A DNA stretch of 64,000 nucleotides from assembly GCA_026261815.1 (NCBI GenBank), contig JAMPIT010000890.1, positions 5,424,001 through 5,488,000 on the forward strand, given 5' to 3'. The position numbers and the translations under genes are program-made. Below are positions 36,615 through 48,121 of this stretch, piece by piece. The number at the start of each line of letters is the position of its first letter. Positions within the stretch are counted from its first letter, which is position 1. Source of the DNA: Monarcha castaneiventris obscurior (taxonomy: Eukaryota; Chordata; Aves; Passeriformes; Monarchidae). The notes under the pieces are model-generated. The model saw nothing but the letters and a program-made list of their open reading frames with translations. It ran no database searches and was not told the origin of the DNA.

Positions 36615-37295
36615 GTGTGTGAGTTCAAAAAGCTTTTCTCTTTTTTTTTGTTTGGTTTCTGAAATGAAATGATGCAAAAGTTGGCTGCTGTGAGGCCCCC
36701 AGCAGTCCTTGATTAGATTTTGAATTATACTTTTGTTCCTTTGCACTTTGTGTTATTTATGGAGAAGGTCTCTTTTACATTGCATTAATAGAAGTAAAGA
36801 AAGTGTCTCCTTTGAGCTGATGCCCATTGCTCGGTTGCTGACACGCATCATTCTGTAATTAAAAACTACCAATAAATTAGAATAGACCATAATATTATTT
36901 TATCATGGTGGCAGGGGATGTTAGAGAAAAGTGGAATTACAGTGAAAGAGGACAGCTAGTCCTCCTGTTAGCCAAGCTCAGTCATTGCAAAAGTTGATTG
37001 CTTAAAGCAATTAATTTCTCTGCCCTGCAATGCAAATGAAGCAGTCTGGTTTTGAAGAGCTGGATTTAGTCAATGTCTGAAATTAATCAAGAACAACGAA
37101 CCAAGTTTGCATTAGCAAAGAGTGCAGCAACAATCTAACTTTCTGTGGTATTGGCAAGTAATACTTGACGTATAAACCACTGCTGATTATTTATCTAAAA
37201 TTAAAGGGTGAGAGTTACAAAGAGCCTCAGTAGTGCATTTAGAAATCTCTGAGAGCCTATCATTGTTACCGCATTTATTAATTTCTTCCCTGCAG
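36615..37295 (+). other. ADGRL3: ADGRL3 intron between window exons 7 and 8
   Basis: A short intron of 0.7 kb, GTGTGT to TTCTTCCCTGCAG. Its middle part (36830-37210) is dense in homeodomain- and POU-type motifs and is described separately. Confidence 0.85.
36830..37210. promoter_or_regulatory. Possible intronic regulatory element with octamer and dyad
   Basis: Visible motifs are AATAAATTAG, a 7-bp-arm dyad ATTGCTTAAAGCAAT (36997-37011) directly followed by TAATT, a perfect octamer ATGCAAAT (37030-37037, POU-type), and AAATTAATC. They cluster in a small intron between two strongly conserved exons. Any role as enhancer or splicing control region is inference. Confidence 0.25.
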
Positions 37296-37472
37296 CAGTC
37301 AGAAGAAAATTTTAACCCGAACTGTTCATTCTGGAGCTACACAAAGCGTACAATGACAGGGTATTGGTCCACCCAGGGCTGTCGCCTCCTGACAACCAAC
37401 AAGACACACACCACGTGCTCCTGCAACCACCTCACCAACTTTGCAGTCCTGATGGCACATGTGGAAGTAAAG
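37296..37472 (+). CDS. ADGRL3: ADGRL3 window exon 8: GPS motif and tethered agonist
   Basis: This 59-codon exon in phase 0 encodes the GPCR proteolysis site at the end of the GAIN domain. It holds the expected cysteines and tryptophans ([25 protein letters not shown]). The cleavage site is intact as HL/T in [13 protein letters not shown], so self-cleavage into extracellular and membrane fragments, which stay non-covalently bound, is expected. The residues after it, [13 protein letters not shown], form the tethered agonist strand. The acceptor reads CTTCCCTGCAGCAG/TCA, a NAGNAG tandem site: using the first AG includes Gln (QSEENF, the form I recall for mammals), the second removes it. The donor is AAG/GTAGGC. 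Confidence 0.97.
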
Positions 37473-40400
37473 GTAGGCATTGCAGATTCCCAGGCTGCCA
37501 ATGCACTGGGCAGGAGAAGTGGTCAATGTGTGACACCATTTTGTTAACACTAATGGACCTGAGCAGGGAAGTTCCTGTGTGACAATAACTCTTAAAAGTA
37601 GAAACCATCTGGTGTAAGTCTTCCTTCTGCTCTGTGGTGAAACAGGAAATAGTAACACCAATGCAAAGCCTGTCTTAAGCTCCTGGAATGGGCAGTTCTA
37701 AGCTGAGGATGGGGAGTGAGCAGGTTTAGCTATTGCCATGTCCTTTGCTGACTGGTGCAGAACATCTCCTGGCTGGGTTTTTCCCCATGGGATGCTCCCT
37801 GTGCCACCAGGGAGTAGCGAGTGCCACACATGTTTGTGTGAGATGCGTGTGTGGAGCCAACAGTGTTTTCCTCCTTCCAGCTAGGGGCAAAAAATACATT
37901 CTCTGCATCTCCCTGTGTGACAGGGAGCCACACATGAGAAGGAAGCTTCTGACACCATCCTGTACAGACTGGGCATCTACTGGAGGCCAGTACATGACCA
38001 GCTGGTTCCCTTGCCTGCATTTATGTCCATGGTGTAAATCTGGCTTTCCATATGACTGCCCCACTGGAGCTAAAGAAATTAATCCTGAAGGTAGATGTTC
38101 CTCATGGTAGCAGTTGTTTTGGGAGCGAAGCACACATTGGGGATTTTACTCAAGAACAGGAGAATGGTTGAGATAGTCCTCCATTTCATGAGCTGCCTTG
38201 GCTGTCTTTGGTTGAGCTCAGTCTGAACTGCTGGAGAAAGAAGAGAAAGCCCTGATGCCTGAAAGATTTTGGCCTAGTCATTTTCTTCATTGTGGTGTCT
38301 CCATTTCATGTGCCTGGCACGGCAGCAAAATACACAGCTCTGAGCTAGATATGGATCTGGCATCTTCCATGGAGGCAGAACTTTTCAGAATCACTTCCAT
38401 GACCAGCATAACCACAAAAGCTATTACGGTTTTAAAACTAATTTTTCTCAAGTAGTCTTCCAGTGTCACTGCTTTGTATATTTTTGTTCCACTTATTAAT
38501 TTAAAGAGGAATGTGAAGAGCTGCAATAAAATATGTATTAAATAAGCATCATGCATGACAAAAGCTCTGCAAAGGAAAAAATGGGAGCCTAGGAGCACAT
38601 TTCCCACAGTAGCTGGATCCAGCTGAGGGGGGCAGGATATATCTGTTGCTGCTGCAAGTTGTGGTAACCTTTTTATTCTGGAGGAGTCAGTCCTAGTCCA
38701 GGAAACATGCCATTAAATGTTTGTGGCACTGTCCTGGGAGATGCCTGAAGAAAAGGCCTATTCAGAGCACATATCTACAGGGTAATGGCATTCTGTAGTC
38801 CAGGTCTGGTTTTGCCAGTTTCCTACAGCTGCTCGAATTTTCATAAGAAATGTGTGTTTGGCTCATTATCACCCACCTGGAATTAACAGATATGCCTGAG
38901 TCACTGAAGTCAGAGGTTGCACCTGGGAAATGCAGACAGTGATCCACTCCACTGGTGTGACTGGAGGCAATCCTGGCTGCGTGGTGCAGATACAGCCTGG
39001 TGCTCAACAAGCCTCTTCTCAAACTGCAAATAGGTCAGCCTTGTCTGCACTTCCCATCCAAACCTCGTGAGACAAGTAGAGCTGCTGTTATCTCATCTTG
39101 CAGAAAAAGTATGTAAAACCCTTCCTCGCCCATGTTCCTCCAACAGGTTGGAAAGACCTGCAGTTGGAAGCTTCCTGAGTGCCAAGCCAGTGTGCTATTA
39201 GTTAGTGGTTGTTTCTGGGTGTTAACAAGTGCCCTCAAGACTTTCAGGTCATGTTTTATCATTTGGCTGCAGCCAAAGTATCATTGCTGTAAGAGCCAAA
39301 TTGGCTCCACTTTGTTGACTCTGATACAACCAGACAGCTTCCTGGCATGTCCACTTCAGTGATCATCCTGGCCTGAGGGCAAAGGCAGGGCAGGGTTTCC
39401 TCCCACATTACACAGACACATATTTCACATATAAATTTGCAAACACTTGTAACTCGTCCCGCCAGCTGCTTGTCACCTTGCTCTTCCTGCTGGCACTGTC
39501 TCGCTTCATGGTGGAGCTGACCACGTGGCTCTTGGCATATCTGAAGGTGGCTTATATGACGTTACTTATGGTATTTTAATGAGTTGGTTTTAAAGTCTTG
39601 GCAGCACAATACCTGCTGGTTTGGAAAAGTGGAGGTTTAAAAACAAATGGGGGTTTTTATCATTCATTGACTCCTGCTCACTGCTCATAGATGTGCTTTT
39701 GAGTCATTTTCTTACCTTGTGGCCAGTTCAAAAAGGCATTCCTTGGTTATCCAATGACCTGTTAGTCTTCTTGGAGGTGGAAGGATCCTTGGGGAAACAA
39801 TGTTGTGTGCTTGTGTAAGACCTCTTAGGCCAGTGTTCTGGCCAGGGACCAGGATCTCTAAGAAGGACTGTAGTACACACAATAGTTAATAATATTCTGG
39901 GAGTTTTGTAACAGAAACAATTTACTCCCATGATTGAGACTTGTAGTTTCCTGACTTAAGTTGTTCGAATTTTTTGATCCATAGGGAACACCCTTTGGTG
40001 TAATGAGTATCCACAGCACCCTGCCTAATGAGACTGAAAACTGGGCCTCATGGCAGTCATCATAGTCCCACTCCTTCATCAAAAACCAGCGCCAATTTGA
40101 CAAGTGTCACATCTGCTCATGAGTGATCTCCCTGCCTGGTAACATAGCAAGAGAGCGTGTTCTCCAGAGGGGACCTTGGTGGCCACTCTGCAGGTTCTGG
40201 GCTGGGGTTTAATTACTAGCAGAGTGTGTGTGGCAAGGTGGAGCTGGAAGGTAATGCTGCTGTGGAGGTGATTGATGGCCATCTGGCTCTCCGGCATGAA
40301 AAAGCAATATGTCTCTGTCCAAAGGGACAGAAAATGCCACCAGCTGGCCATGGCAGCAGGGTTTTATTGGTGTGCTTGAAGAGTAGAAGTTGCTGGGATC

Positions 40401-43400
40401 AATTCTGATCTTACTATGACAGTACCTGGTTAAGAGGAGAATTTAATTTTGAAGATGCGTTCTGCCTGTTTAAATAAGATGCACCCAGAGTTTCTTATTC
40501 ACCCACTGGGGTAAAATAACAGTGCCCAAGAGTTGGCTGTGCACACAAGCAGGATGTCTAACTGCTGGGAAGAGCAGGGGACCCTCACCTGCAGGTCCCC
40601 TTCCAGCTGCTGTCAGAGCCCCAGCCAGCATGGAGAAAGAACTGTATAATGAGCTGTGAGCTGGATCTCGCTGAGGAATCCTCCTGGTAAGGGATGGCCT
40701 TAAGGATGTGCAGTGTTCACTGCCCTGCCTGACAATTTACCAGGAAAAATAAGAACCTCCCTTCGGAGAGAGGTTTTAAGACTTGGAAACAAATCACCAT
40801 CTAGGAAGTTCATTTGACCTGTGTTATGGGAAAGTTATTACAGTCTCATAGATATTTTGTTAAATTATGAGACATGTTTAATACAGATGAGATCTATGTA
40901 AAATACATATCTCTTGTTTGAATAGGTAGGATATTTGTTATGATCCTTAAGTTCTATAAAAATGTGGTGGCTCTCATGCTATGGAACAAAGCCCATAGTT
41001 AAATAAGCTGTCCTACCTATGTAATTGCTGGAGAATTATTCAAAATGTACAAGTTGTTTTTCAGAAGCTTGTGCTTTGCATCATACTAATTATAGCAGAT
41101 GCATCTTAAATGTATCATGGGAAAATTATGCAGCCAGAAAACAAGTTCAGAGCTGGTGGGAAAATGCAATTTAAAAAACCACCCAAACCAGAGTAAGCAA
41201 AGGTACCCCCAGGGTAGATAAATGTTGCTTATCAGTATGTAGTGAGTGCCAGATCTTACTCCTTTTTTAAATACAAAGAGAAATGAGGAAAAAAGAAAGG
41301 TGTTTTGACTGTTGCAATTAATAGGAAGGTTTCAGGTGTTTTTCTTTACCACAAACATGTTACACTGTGCTAATTATTTGGGGAGTGGAAGCATAACGCA
41401 AGCTAAGGAGAGAAAGGAATAAAAATACGTGAAGTCTAAATGGAATGTAGCGGTCCATTCCCTAAAGGAGTACAGGAGCAAGCTGGAGTAATGCAGGCTG
41501 ATCCTGTGTTCTAAATATCATGTGCAAATCACGTAGCTCACACTGGCAAGTGCCAAGCCTTGCTGTGTGTGTGTCTTGCTACACCCTTCCTTTCTGGCTG
41601 AGAGCAGGGTGAATGTGAGGACCAAGGCAAAGGTAGTGGCCGTGGTGTGGGGGAACCATGTCCCAGCTGTGTCTCAGCTATGTCTCAGCACCAGGCTGGG
41701 TAAGACCATCGCTGTGACAGCAGCAGCTGACAGTGACCAGGCTTCTTCCAGAAACTCACATTTCTGGCAGCTTGGCTGGGTGGATGTCTACACTGAGTTT
41801 GGCACAACCACTGTAGCTCACTTCTTGGGTTGGAGATGCCATATGAGTAATCAGAGCTGCCTAAATCCAGCCAGCATAGGAGAGCAGGATGATGCATGCA
41901 ACTATTTTTCCTACGCCTCACCTCCTCTCTACAACTGAATCTCACCTCAGCTGCCCCTCAGTTGCAGTGGGGCTGGTGAGTACAGTGGAAAGAGTGGGCT
42001 CTTGCCACGTGCTGTATCTGCAGTAGTGTCTGTGACACATGGTGAGGTGAGGTCTGTACCCATTTCTCCGTGCACACCTGCCCCCACATAGCTTTATTCT
42101 GGCCATGGTGGTTTCTAGGACTTAGAATGGCTGCTGCTTCTGGCAGCCACTGGAAGGCTGTTGCATTTTGAGGAGAACTCTGTGGGAAAGAGTTCTGCTA
42201 GGAGGCCTTCATTTTGCTGAGGAAGGCAGAAGAGGAGGAAGATGTTCTGTGTTGCCCATGCAGAATATTAAGGCAGCTTCGTGGACTAAGACAAGGAGAG
42301 AATATGTGACTAAACCACCATGTAGGAATGCTCAGGATGAGCATTATTCAGATTGTGAACGGCCAAAGTAAGAAGACAGTAGTGTTGCACAGGGGCTTCA
42401 GGTGGGAATTTTGCTCTCTTTATTTCCGGGTTAGGACCTGATGGTGCCCAGGATGGCCTCGCCTTTGCAGAACACAGAGGGGATGTGTACCAGGTCTATG
42501 GGTGCTGTATTCACTGTGGAGCACAGCTGCCTACCTCCCTCGGTGCATCCTTGGGGGAGATGGAGAGGATGGATGCTAAAGCAAAGGGATCCCCCCAGCT
42601 CATATTCCTCTTGGCCACAGAAGGGGAAAAGCTCCCTTTAAGCCTCTCATGCCTTCATAGCCACAGCAGGTGATTATGCCCTTAGCCAGCTTGGATGCAC
42701 TGCAGGAGTCCTTGGGGTTTCCTCCCAGTCCACGTACCCCAACTGATGCTTTTGATACATCTCCAAAACCATCTGCCTCTTCTGTAGCCCTTTGCACAGA
42801 GCCACAAAGCATTACAGCCAGGTCATAGCAGTAAATCCTCTCTTACCACCAGAGATGGGGGAAGAAGACAGACAGATCCCGCACAGCCCCAAATAGCTAC
42901 AAATCCAAGAAGCAGCATCAGCAATGCACAGAAGTTCAAACCTGTCCCACTTGGGTGTCTGCCCAGCCCAGCACTCTGCCAGCTCCCACCAGGCACCGAG
43001 CGGTCATATCAGAGCTAGTTGATGACACTGTGTTTTTATTTACTGCCTGATTATTCTTCCACCCCCAAAGATATTACTTCTTCCATTCCTGGAGGGACAG
43101 ATTAGGCAAAGGAATGTGTCCTTTGCTGCTGGCAGCTTGGTTTGGCTGCTGTTTTCTTCTGCTGATGTTTTTAATAAGGGAGGAAATGGCTGTTCATCTC
43201 AGGGAGATCCATTCTGTCATAAGATGACATTCCCTGGGATTTGTTTTTATTAGCTCAGCTCTGGTGTACAGGCACTGCCAGAGTAGCTCATTGATTTTCC
43301 CAGCCTGGATAATATTGGGGCTGCCTGCTCACCCTGCTGTGGTTGCTACCAGTGCTCCTGTAACTTCCGCACAAATGCCCATCTGCACTTTCCTCCTTCT

Positions 43401-43920
43401 GTTCGTGGCCCCACTGGAATGAAACCAGGCCAAGAGACCTCTCTTTTCACTGGGCTTTGGGTTGGGTTCATACCTAAATCATAAATGTAAAACAGACTTA
43501 GTATAGAAACCCTGTTATGGGAGTGTATTGTTATATTTTTTTCAGTTACTCTGTAAGTTGTTCCTGTGCTGGAAATAATCTGTGTGTCAGCTTATTCTGT
43601 GAAGCAAGTGTAGCTTAGGGGTAACAAACCTCAGTGTCTTGCATGCTGTGCCATGTAGCACCAGTCTGGAGAGCCATGGTGCGTTTGGGAAAGGAGTTGT
43701 TTGGTGGATGCTGTCAGGAAATTGTCTCTTGGACTGACATCTGGTATTTCTCATGGGCTCTTCTGGTTTCCCAAGGACTTGGGGAGATCATTGAGAAGCA
43801 AGAGTTGACTGTTGTCGATACACTGGTGGTCTCAGATGAATGTTGCATGCTTTAGAGGCCCTAGGGCTTTCATTGGGCTAGAAAGATATCCCTAGGGGTC
43901 TTCTGGGAACGGCATATCCC

Positions 43921-44030
43921 AGAGGGTCGTGGTCGGTGGCACAGAGTCCAGTCAGACCTGAGCAGGGAGGCTGGACCAGATCACCCCACTGGTGGTCCCT
44001 TCCAACCTTAACCATGCTGTGATTTGGTGG
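43921..44030 (+). mobile_element. CR1 LINE 3' end fragment, plus strand
   Basis: The last part reads CTGGACCAGATCACCCCACT then GGTGGTCCCTTCCAACCTTAA and CATGCTGTGATTTGG, matching the CR1 3' end. It is short and diverged. Confidence 0.78.
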
Positions 44031-44842
44031 TTAGCATGCATATCAGAGCTGCCTTACCCTCAGTCAAGGAGTGTTTGGACAGTGCTGGACAGGGTAAAGA
44101 AAAGATTGGTTCTTGCATTTTTCTGCGGTTAAGGGACCAGGCTTGAAGGTTAAAACCTGGTTACAAAATCTTGGTGTGCCCTGTATTTAACCCTGGAACT
44201 CCATATACCAACTGTGCAAGCCAGGATATGCTGCTTCTTATTTGTCACACAGCGATGAGGTGACGGCAAGGAAAAGCTCATGGCATTGGGAGAGGTTACC
44301 TCTATTGCTCCTTTTCCCATAAAATTCTGCTTGGTGTGACAGTGCAGTAATTTACAAGTTTCAGTGTCCAGCAAAAGGCAAGTTGCCCTTTATTGTACTC
44401 ACTGGTGTACAAGCTCTGGATGTGCCTGCCCTGAGGGGGCAGTTGGCACTGCCATGGGGAGGATGCCAGTCCTTATCAAGTCTTCCCATTGGCTCTGATC
44501 CATTGGCTCTGCAGTTGCACCTGAAATTGAGCATCTCAAACAGGCTAGAGTGTACCCAGCCTCTAAAATTCAGCTCACTTCTTCTCTTGGACTTTACTAG
44601 AAAAGCTACAAATTCATATTTTTTTTTCCCCTGAGGTGTTTTTAAATTGCTCTTGTTCCCAGTTTATTGTTATTATTCCTTTCTGTTTGTTCTTTTGTGA
44701 GTTTGTTGAGTTTGGGGAGGGAGTTTGTAATTATGGAGAAGTTGTTTTTATGGTTGTTTCCCAGCACTCCGGGGATGAGTGTAATGTACATAAAATCAGT
44801 ATTATCTTTACGATTAATATTAAAAAGAAGAGCAGTAAGAGT

Positions 44843-44859
44843 GATAATAATAATAATAC
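44843..44859. repeat. ATA trinucleotide microsatellite
   Basis: About five uninterrupted ATA units (GATAATAATAATAATA), with AT-rich flanks. Confidence 0.85.
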
Positions 44860-47174
44860 AACAATGAAGCGTGTTTATTGCTAAGCATGGTGAGCTTCTT
44901 GGGCAAGCAGCCCTTCCCTGAAGAGGACAAAGAACCTAGATGGTAGGATCCCTCTCCAAGAGCAAAAACAGCTATAATTCCTGCATCATGTCTTAAGGTC
45001 TGCAGAGTTGTGGTATTGTGATAAGAGGTGCAGGAGCTGGGACCTGTGAGATTCATCTCACCTAGGGCAAGAAGTCCTTGGAGAATTTTCCCTGCACCAT
45101 GCTAAATTTGTCTTGGGATGGATGAATCTGGCCACGTCTGGGTGGGGTGCGTGCATCTGGCCGAAGTCTGCCTGGTTTCTTTCTCCTTTCACCCACCTGC
45201 TTTAGCTGCCTTGTCCTGTCTTGGTCCATTCAGCCTGGCAGGCCCATCTAATCAGATGAGGGCTTGTTCAGGGAGATGTTCTCCTGCCATTCCCCTGCAG
45301 CCTCAGACAAAAGAAAGAATGATTTGCAAGGTGCAAGGTTTGCATTAACATTTTTCCGCAGAGTTAAGAGGGATGGATGAGCTGAAATGACACTGAGATA
45401 AAGCAATGCGCAGCTGCCAGGGAAATGATGTGCTTCATCTTGTCAGGTTTCTGGGCGCTGCTGGATGAGCTGGCTGGAATAGGCGCTTCTGTCATGAGCC
45501 ACAGAAAGCACACAATGATTTTTTGTCTCCCTGGTGGACTTGTGACCTCTAGTTCTTAGGTATTGGAAATACTCGGAAAGAGTTGCAAGGGGGTTTGGGC
45601 AAAGGAGGCCTCCATGTCTCCACCTCCAAGACTTGCAAGAAAACTTGCAGCACGGAAGAGATGGAGCAGAGAGTCACTCCCCATCTTTCATTATCATTCG
45701 ATGCCTATCAGTCATGCTGATAAAGCCAAAGAGATGAAAGGTTTGAGATGTTTCTTGCGAGTGCCAACATAGCAGAGTGTGTATCGGGAAAGGCCTGACA
45801 TTTGATGTGGCTTTATCACTGGCAAGCAGGCAAAGAAAATGGATAAATTAATCACCTTTTCCCTCCGTCTGTCATAAGCTTTTATCCCATGGAGAGAAAA
45901 ATATTTCCACTTTACCCTGGCTTTTTGAAGTGTGACACTATTGTATTTGCCAGCCTTCATAATGCCCAAGTTCTCGAAATGCCAGAAGTGGTGAGGAATG
46001 CGATTACCATTTATAACACAACCTGGTGGACCACAAAGCTGGGTTTCAAGCTGCTCTGGTTGTTGTAAAATGCCCCCAGAGATTTCCAGCCAGTCTCCTT
46101 CTCAGATCATTGACTCTACCCGCGTACACCCAAGCAGTCATCTCATGACTCACCATGTATTTCTCATGTTTTATTTACATTTTGCTAAGTAATGATATCT
46201 ATAATTTTGCCACATCTGGTGGAAGCTTGGGGAGTTTTATAGCCTGAATAAGGGAGAAGGTGGTGGCATTCTCTCACCAGGAGGGTCTCATCACGTGTCT
46301 CCTCTTTCCATGAGGGACATGCAGTGTAAGCTCAGGAGCAATGCAGCAGAGCCAAGGCTCACCTATCCTCTCTCTCACAAAACTTTGTTGCCTAGCTTTG
46401 CACTGGCTTTGTTTGCATGGCTTTTGGAGTACATCCATGTTAAAAGTTCATCACAGGGAATCACTCACTTTCCAGGCTGTCTTAAAATCACTGTTCTGTT
46501 ACAGTTTAAAAGCAAATCCATGTTAAAAGGTCTGTCTTTTTTTTCTGGGTAATGTTCTCAGGATCAATCTGACTTCCCAGGAGTTTGAAAATGTAACTTC
46601 AGGGTTTGAGAAAGAAAAATCAAACTTCTTTTCTCCTTCCCCTGTGGTAAAAAACAAAAAAAAAGAAAAAAAGAAATTTAAGCAATCTCTTTTTTTCCAA
46701 AGCCCCCAAGCTCATACATCTCTGAACATGTAAAAAGACTCTTTTTTCACTGTTGACAAATGGTTGTAATGGACTCGCAGTTGTCCAACATAATGTTGTT
46801 AGCATGAAATACTTTTTTACTCTCGAATCGCTCTTTTCAATGATTCTTTATACTGTGTGTCCAGGCACTCCTTTGCCATGTTTGTGCAGGATGGAGCTGC
46901 ACACAAGAGTAGCCCTGATATCTCAGTATTTTCATCAAGAGTATTATGTTTCTGCAAGGTTTTGGGGTCTGAGTCTTTTCAGGGCACCTGCGGCTTGCAA
47001 GACGCTTTGGGGTCTGTTTCGGGTTGCAGCTTTCTTGCTGCAGGATTCAAGTTGAGGGCCATTTAGTCTTTTTGGTACTGATTCCTTGTGCCACAGACAA
47101 CCTTACTCTGTGTCTGGGATACATTAGAAGTCTCATGTCACACAACTGATGAAAATTTTTCATTTTATCTTCAG

Positions 47175-47384
47175 CACAGCGATGCAGTCCACGACCTGCT
47201 CCTGGACTTCATCACGTGGGTCGGCATCCTGCTTTCACTGGTCTGCCTCCTGATCTGCATCTTCACCTTCTGCTTCTTCCGTGGACTGCAGAGTGACCGC
47301 AACACGATTCACAAGAACTTGTGCATCAGTCTCTTCGTGGCAGAGCTCCTCTTCCTCATCGGCATCAACCGCACTGACCAGCCG
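47175..47384 (+). CDS. ADGRL3: ADGRL3 window exon 9: TM1 and TM2
   Basis: This 70-codon exon in phase 0 encodes the first two transmembrane helices. It starts [17 protein letters not shown] (end of stalk and TM1 start), continues [15 protein letters not shown], the first intracellular loop [13 protein letters not shown], and TM2 [16 protein letters not shown], and ends in extracellular loop 1 as NRTDQP with an N-glycosylation sequon. HSDAVHD and GINRTDQP are ADGRL3-specific. Phe in LDFITW replaces the Val I recall in the three mammalian latrophilins. The acceptor is TTATCTTCAG and the donor CCG/GTAAGA. Confidence 0.97.
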
Positions 47385-47900
47385 GTAAGAGGCAAAGCAT
47401 TTTCTGCTTCTGTCACGGGCTCTTGTCTCAGTGCATCTGCAGTGTTGGACCAGTGAGATACATTCCAGTACTTCTTCATTCCGTGCATGAGTCCTCACAG
47501 AGCTGGGCCCCTGGCTGATAACTGGGACTCACATGTGGATGCCTGCTGTGATTTCAGGGGCTGTATGTGTGTTGCTTGTCAATAGTGTGTGTGTATGTTT
47601 AATAAGCAGGTTGTAAAAAATGCATTTAAACAATGCATTTAAACATCTTCATATGTTTATTTGTCAGATTGTGTACATGCCTACCTTTGTATCTTTTAAA
47701 ATCATTTATATATGCAAAGATGTGGCTATTCTAAAACAATTCACGTATGTTTTCCAAGTGAAGAAAAAGTTCTTCCTTTGGAGAGGGAAGATAAGAACAC
47801 CCTCATTTTTATTAAGCCTCCTAGTAAGAGTACTCCTGACTGTTGCATTAATTAATCATGGTACAAACACCTTCCCTTGCTCTTTTCAATCCTCACGCAG
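47385..47900 (+). other. ADGRL3: ADGRL3 intron between window exons 9 and 10
   Basis: A short intron of 0.5 kb, GTAAGA to CCTCACGCAG. It contains a perfect 13-bp tandem repeat, AATGCATTTAAAC, at 47619-47644 and short TG runs before it. Confidence 0.85.
47619..47644. repeat. 13-bp tandem repeat, two copies
   Basis: AATGCATTTAAAC occurs twice head to tail with no mismatch. Confidence 0.9.
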
Positions 47901-48121
47901 ATTGCCTGTGCCGTCTTTGCTGCCCTCCTGCACTTCTTCTTCCTGGCAGCTTTCACCTGGATGTTCCTGGAGGGGGTGCAGCTCTACATCATGCTGGTGG
48001 AGGTTTTTGAGAGCGAGCACTCCCGGAGGAAGTACTTCTATTTGGTGGGGTACGGCATGCCTGCGCTGATTGTGGCCGTGTCGGCAGCGGTGGACTACCG
48101 GAGCTACGGCACGGACAAAGT
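47901..48121 (+). CDS. ADGRL3: ADGRL3 window exon 10: TM3, TM4 and part of extracellular loop 2
   Basis: This 221-base exon starts in phase 0 with [14 protein letters not shown], the start of TM3, whose Cys is expected to form the disulfide to loop 2. TM3 continues [17 protein letters not shown]. The second intracellular loop is [13 protein letters not shown], which contacts G proteins in this family. TM4 is [17 protein letters not shown], and the exon ends in extracellular loop 2 as YRSYGTDKV, with the Val codon completed by exon 11. The acceptor is CCTCACGCAG and the donor AGT/GTGAGT. It appears nearly identical to mammalian ADGRL3. Confidence 0.97.

Larger units (their letters stand above)
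37473..47174 (+). other. ADGRL3: ADGRL3 intron between window exons 8 and 9
   Basis: A 9.7-kb intron from GTAGGC to TTTTATCTTCAG. It holds one CR1 tail (43921-44030), an ATA trinucleotide run (44843-44859) and a short direct repeat CATTGGCTCTG (44487 and 44501). The pyrimidine/A runs at 46650-46700 are low complexity. Open frames here reach only 135 codons, overlap on both strands and have no recognisable product. The stretch 45790-45970 is non-repetitive AT-rich sequence that may be conserved. Confidence 0.75.
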
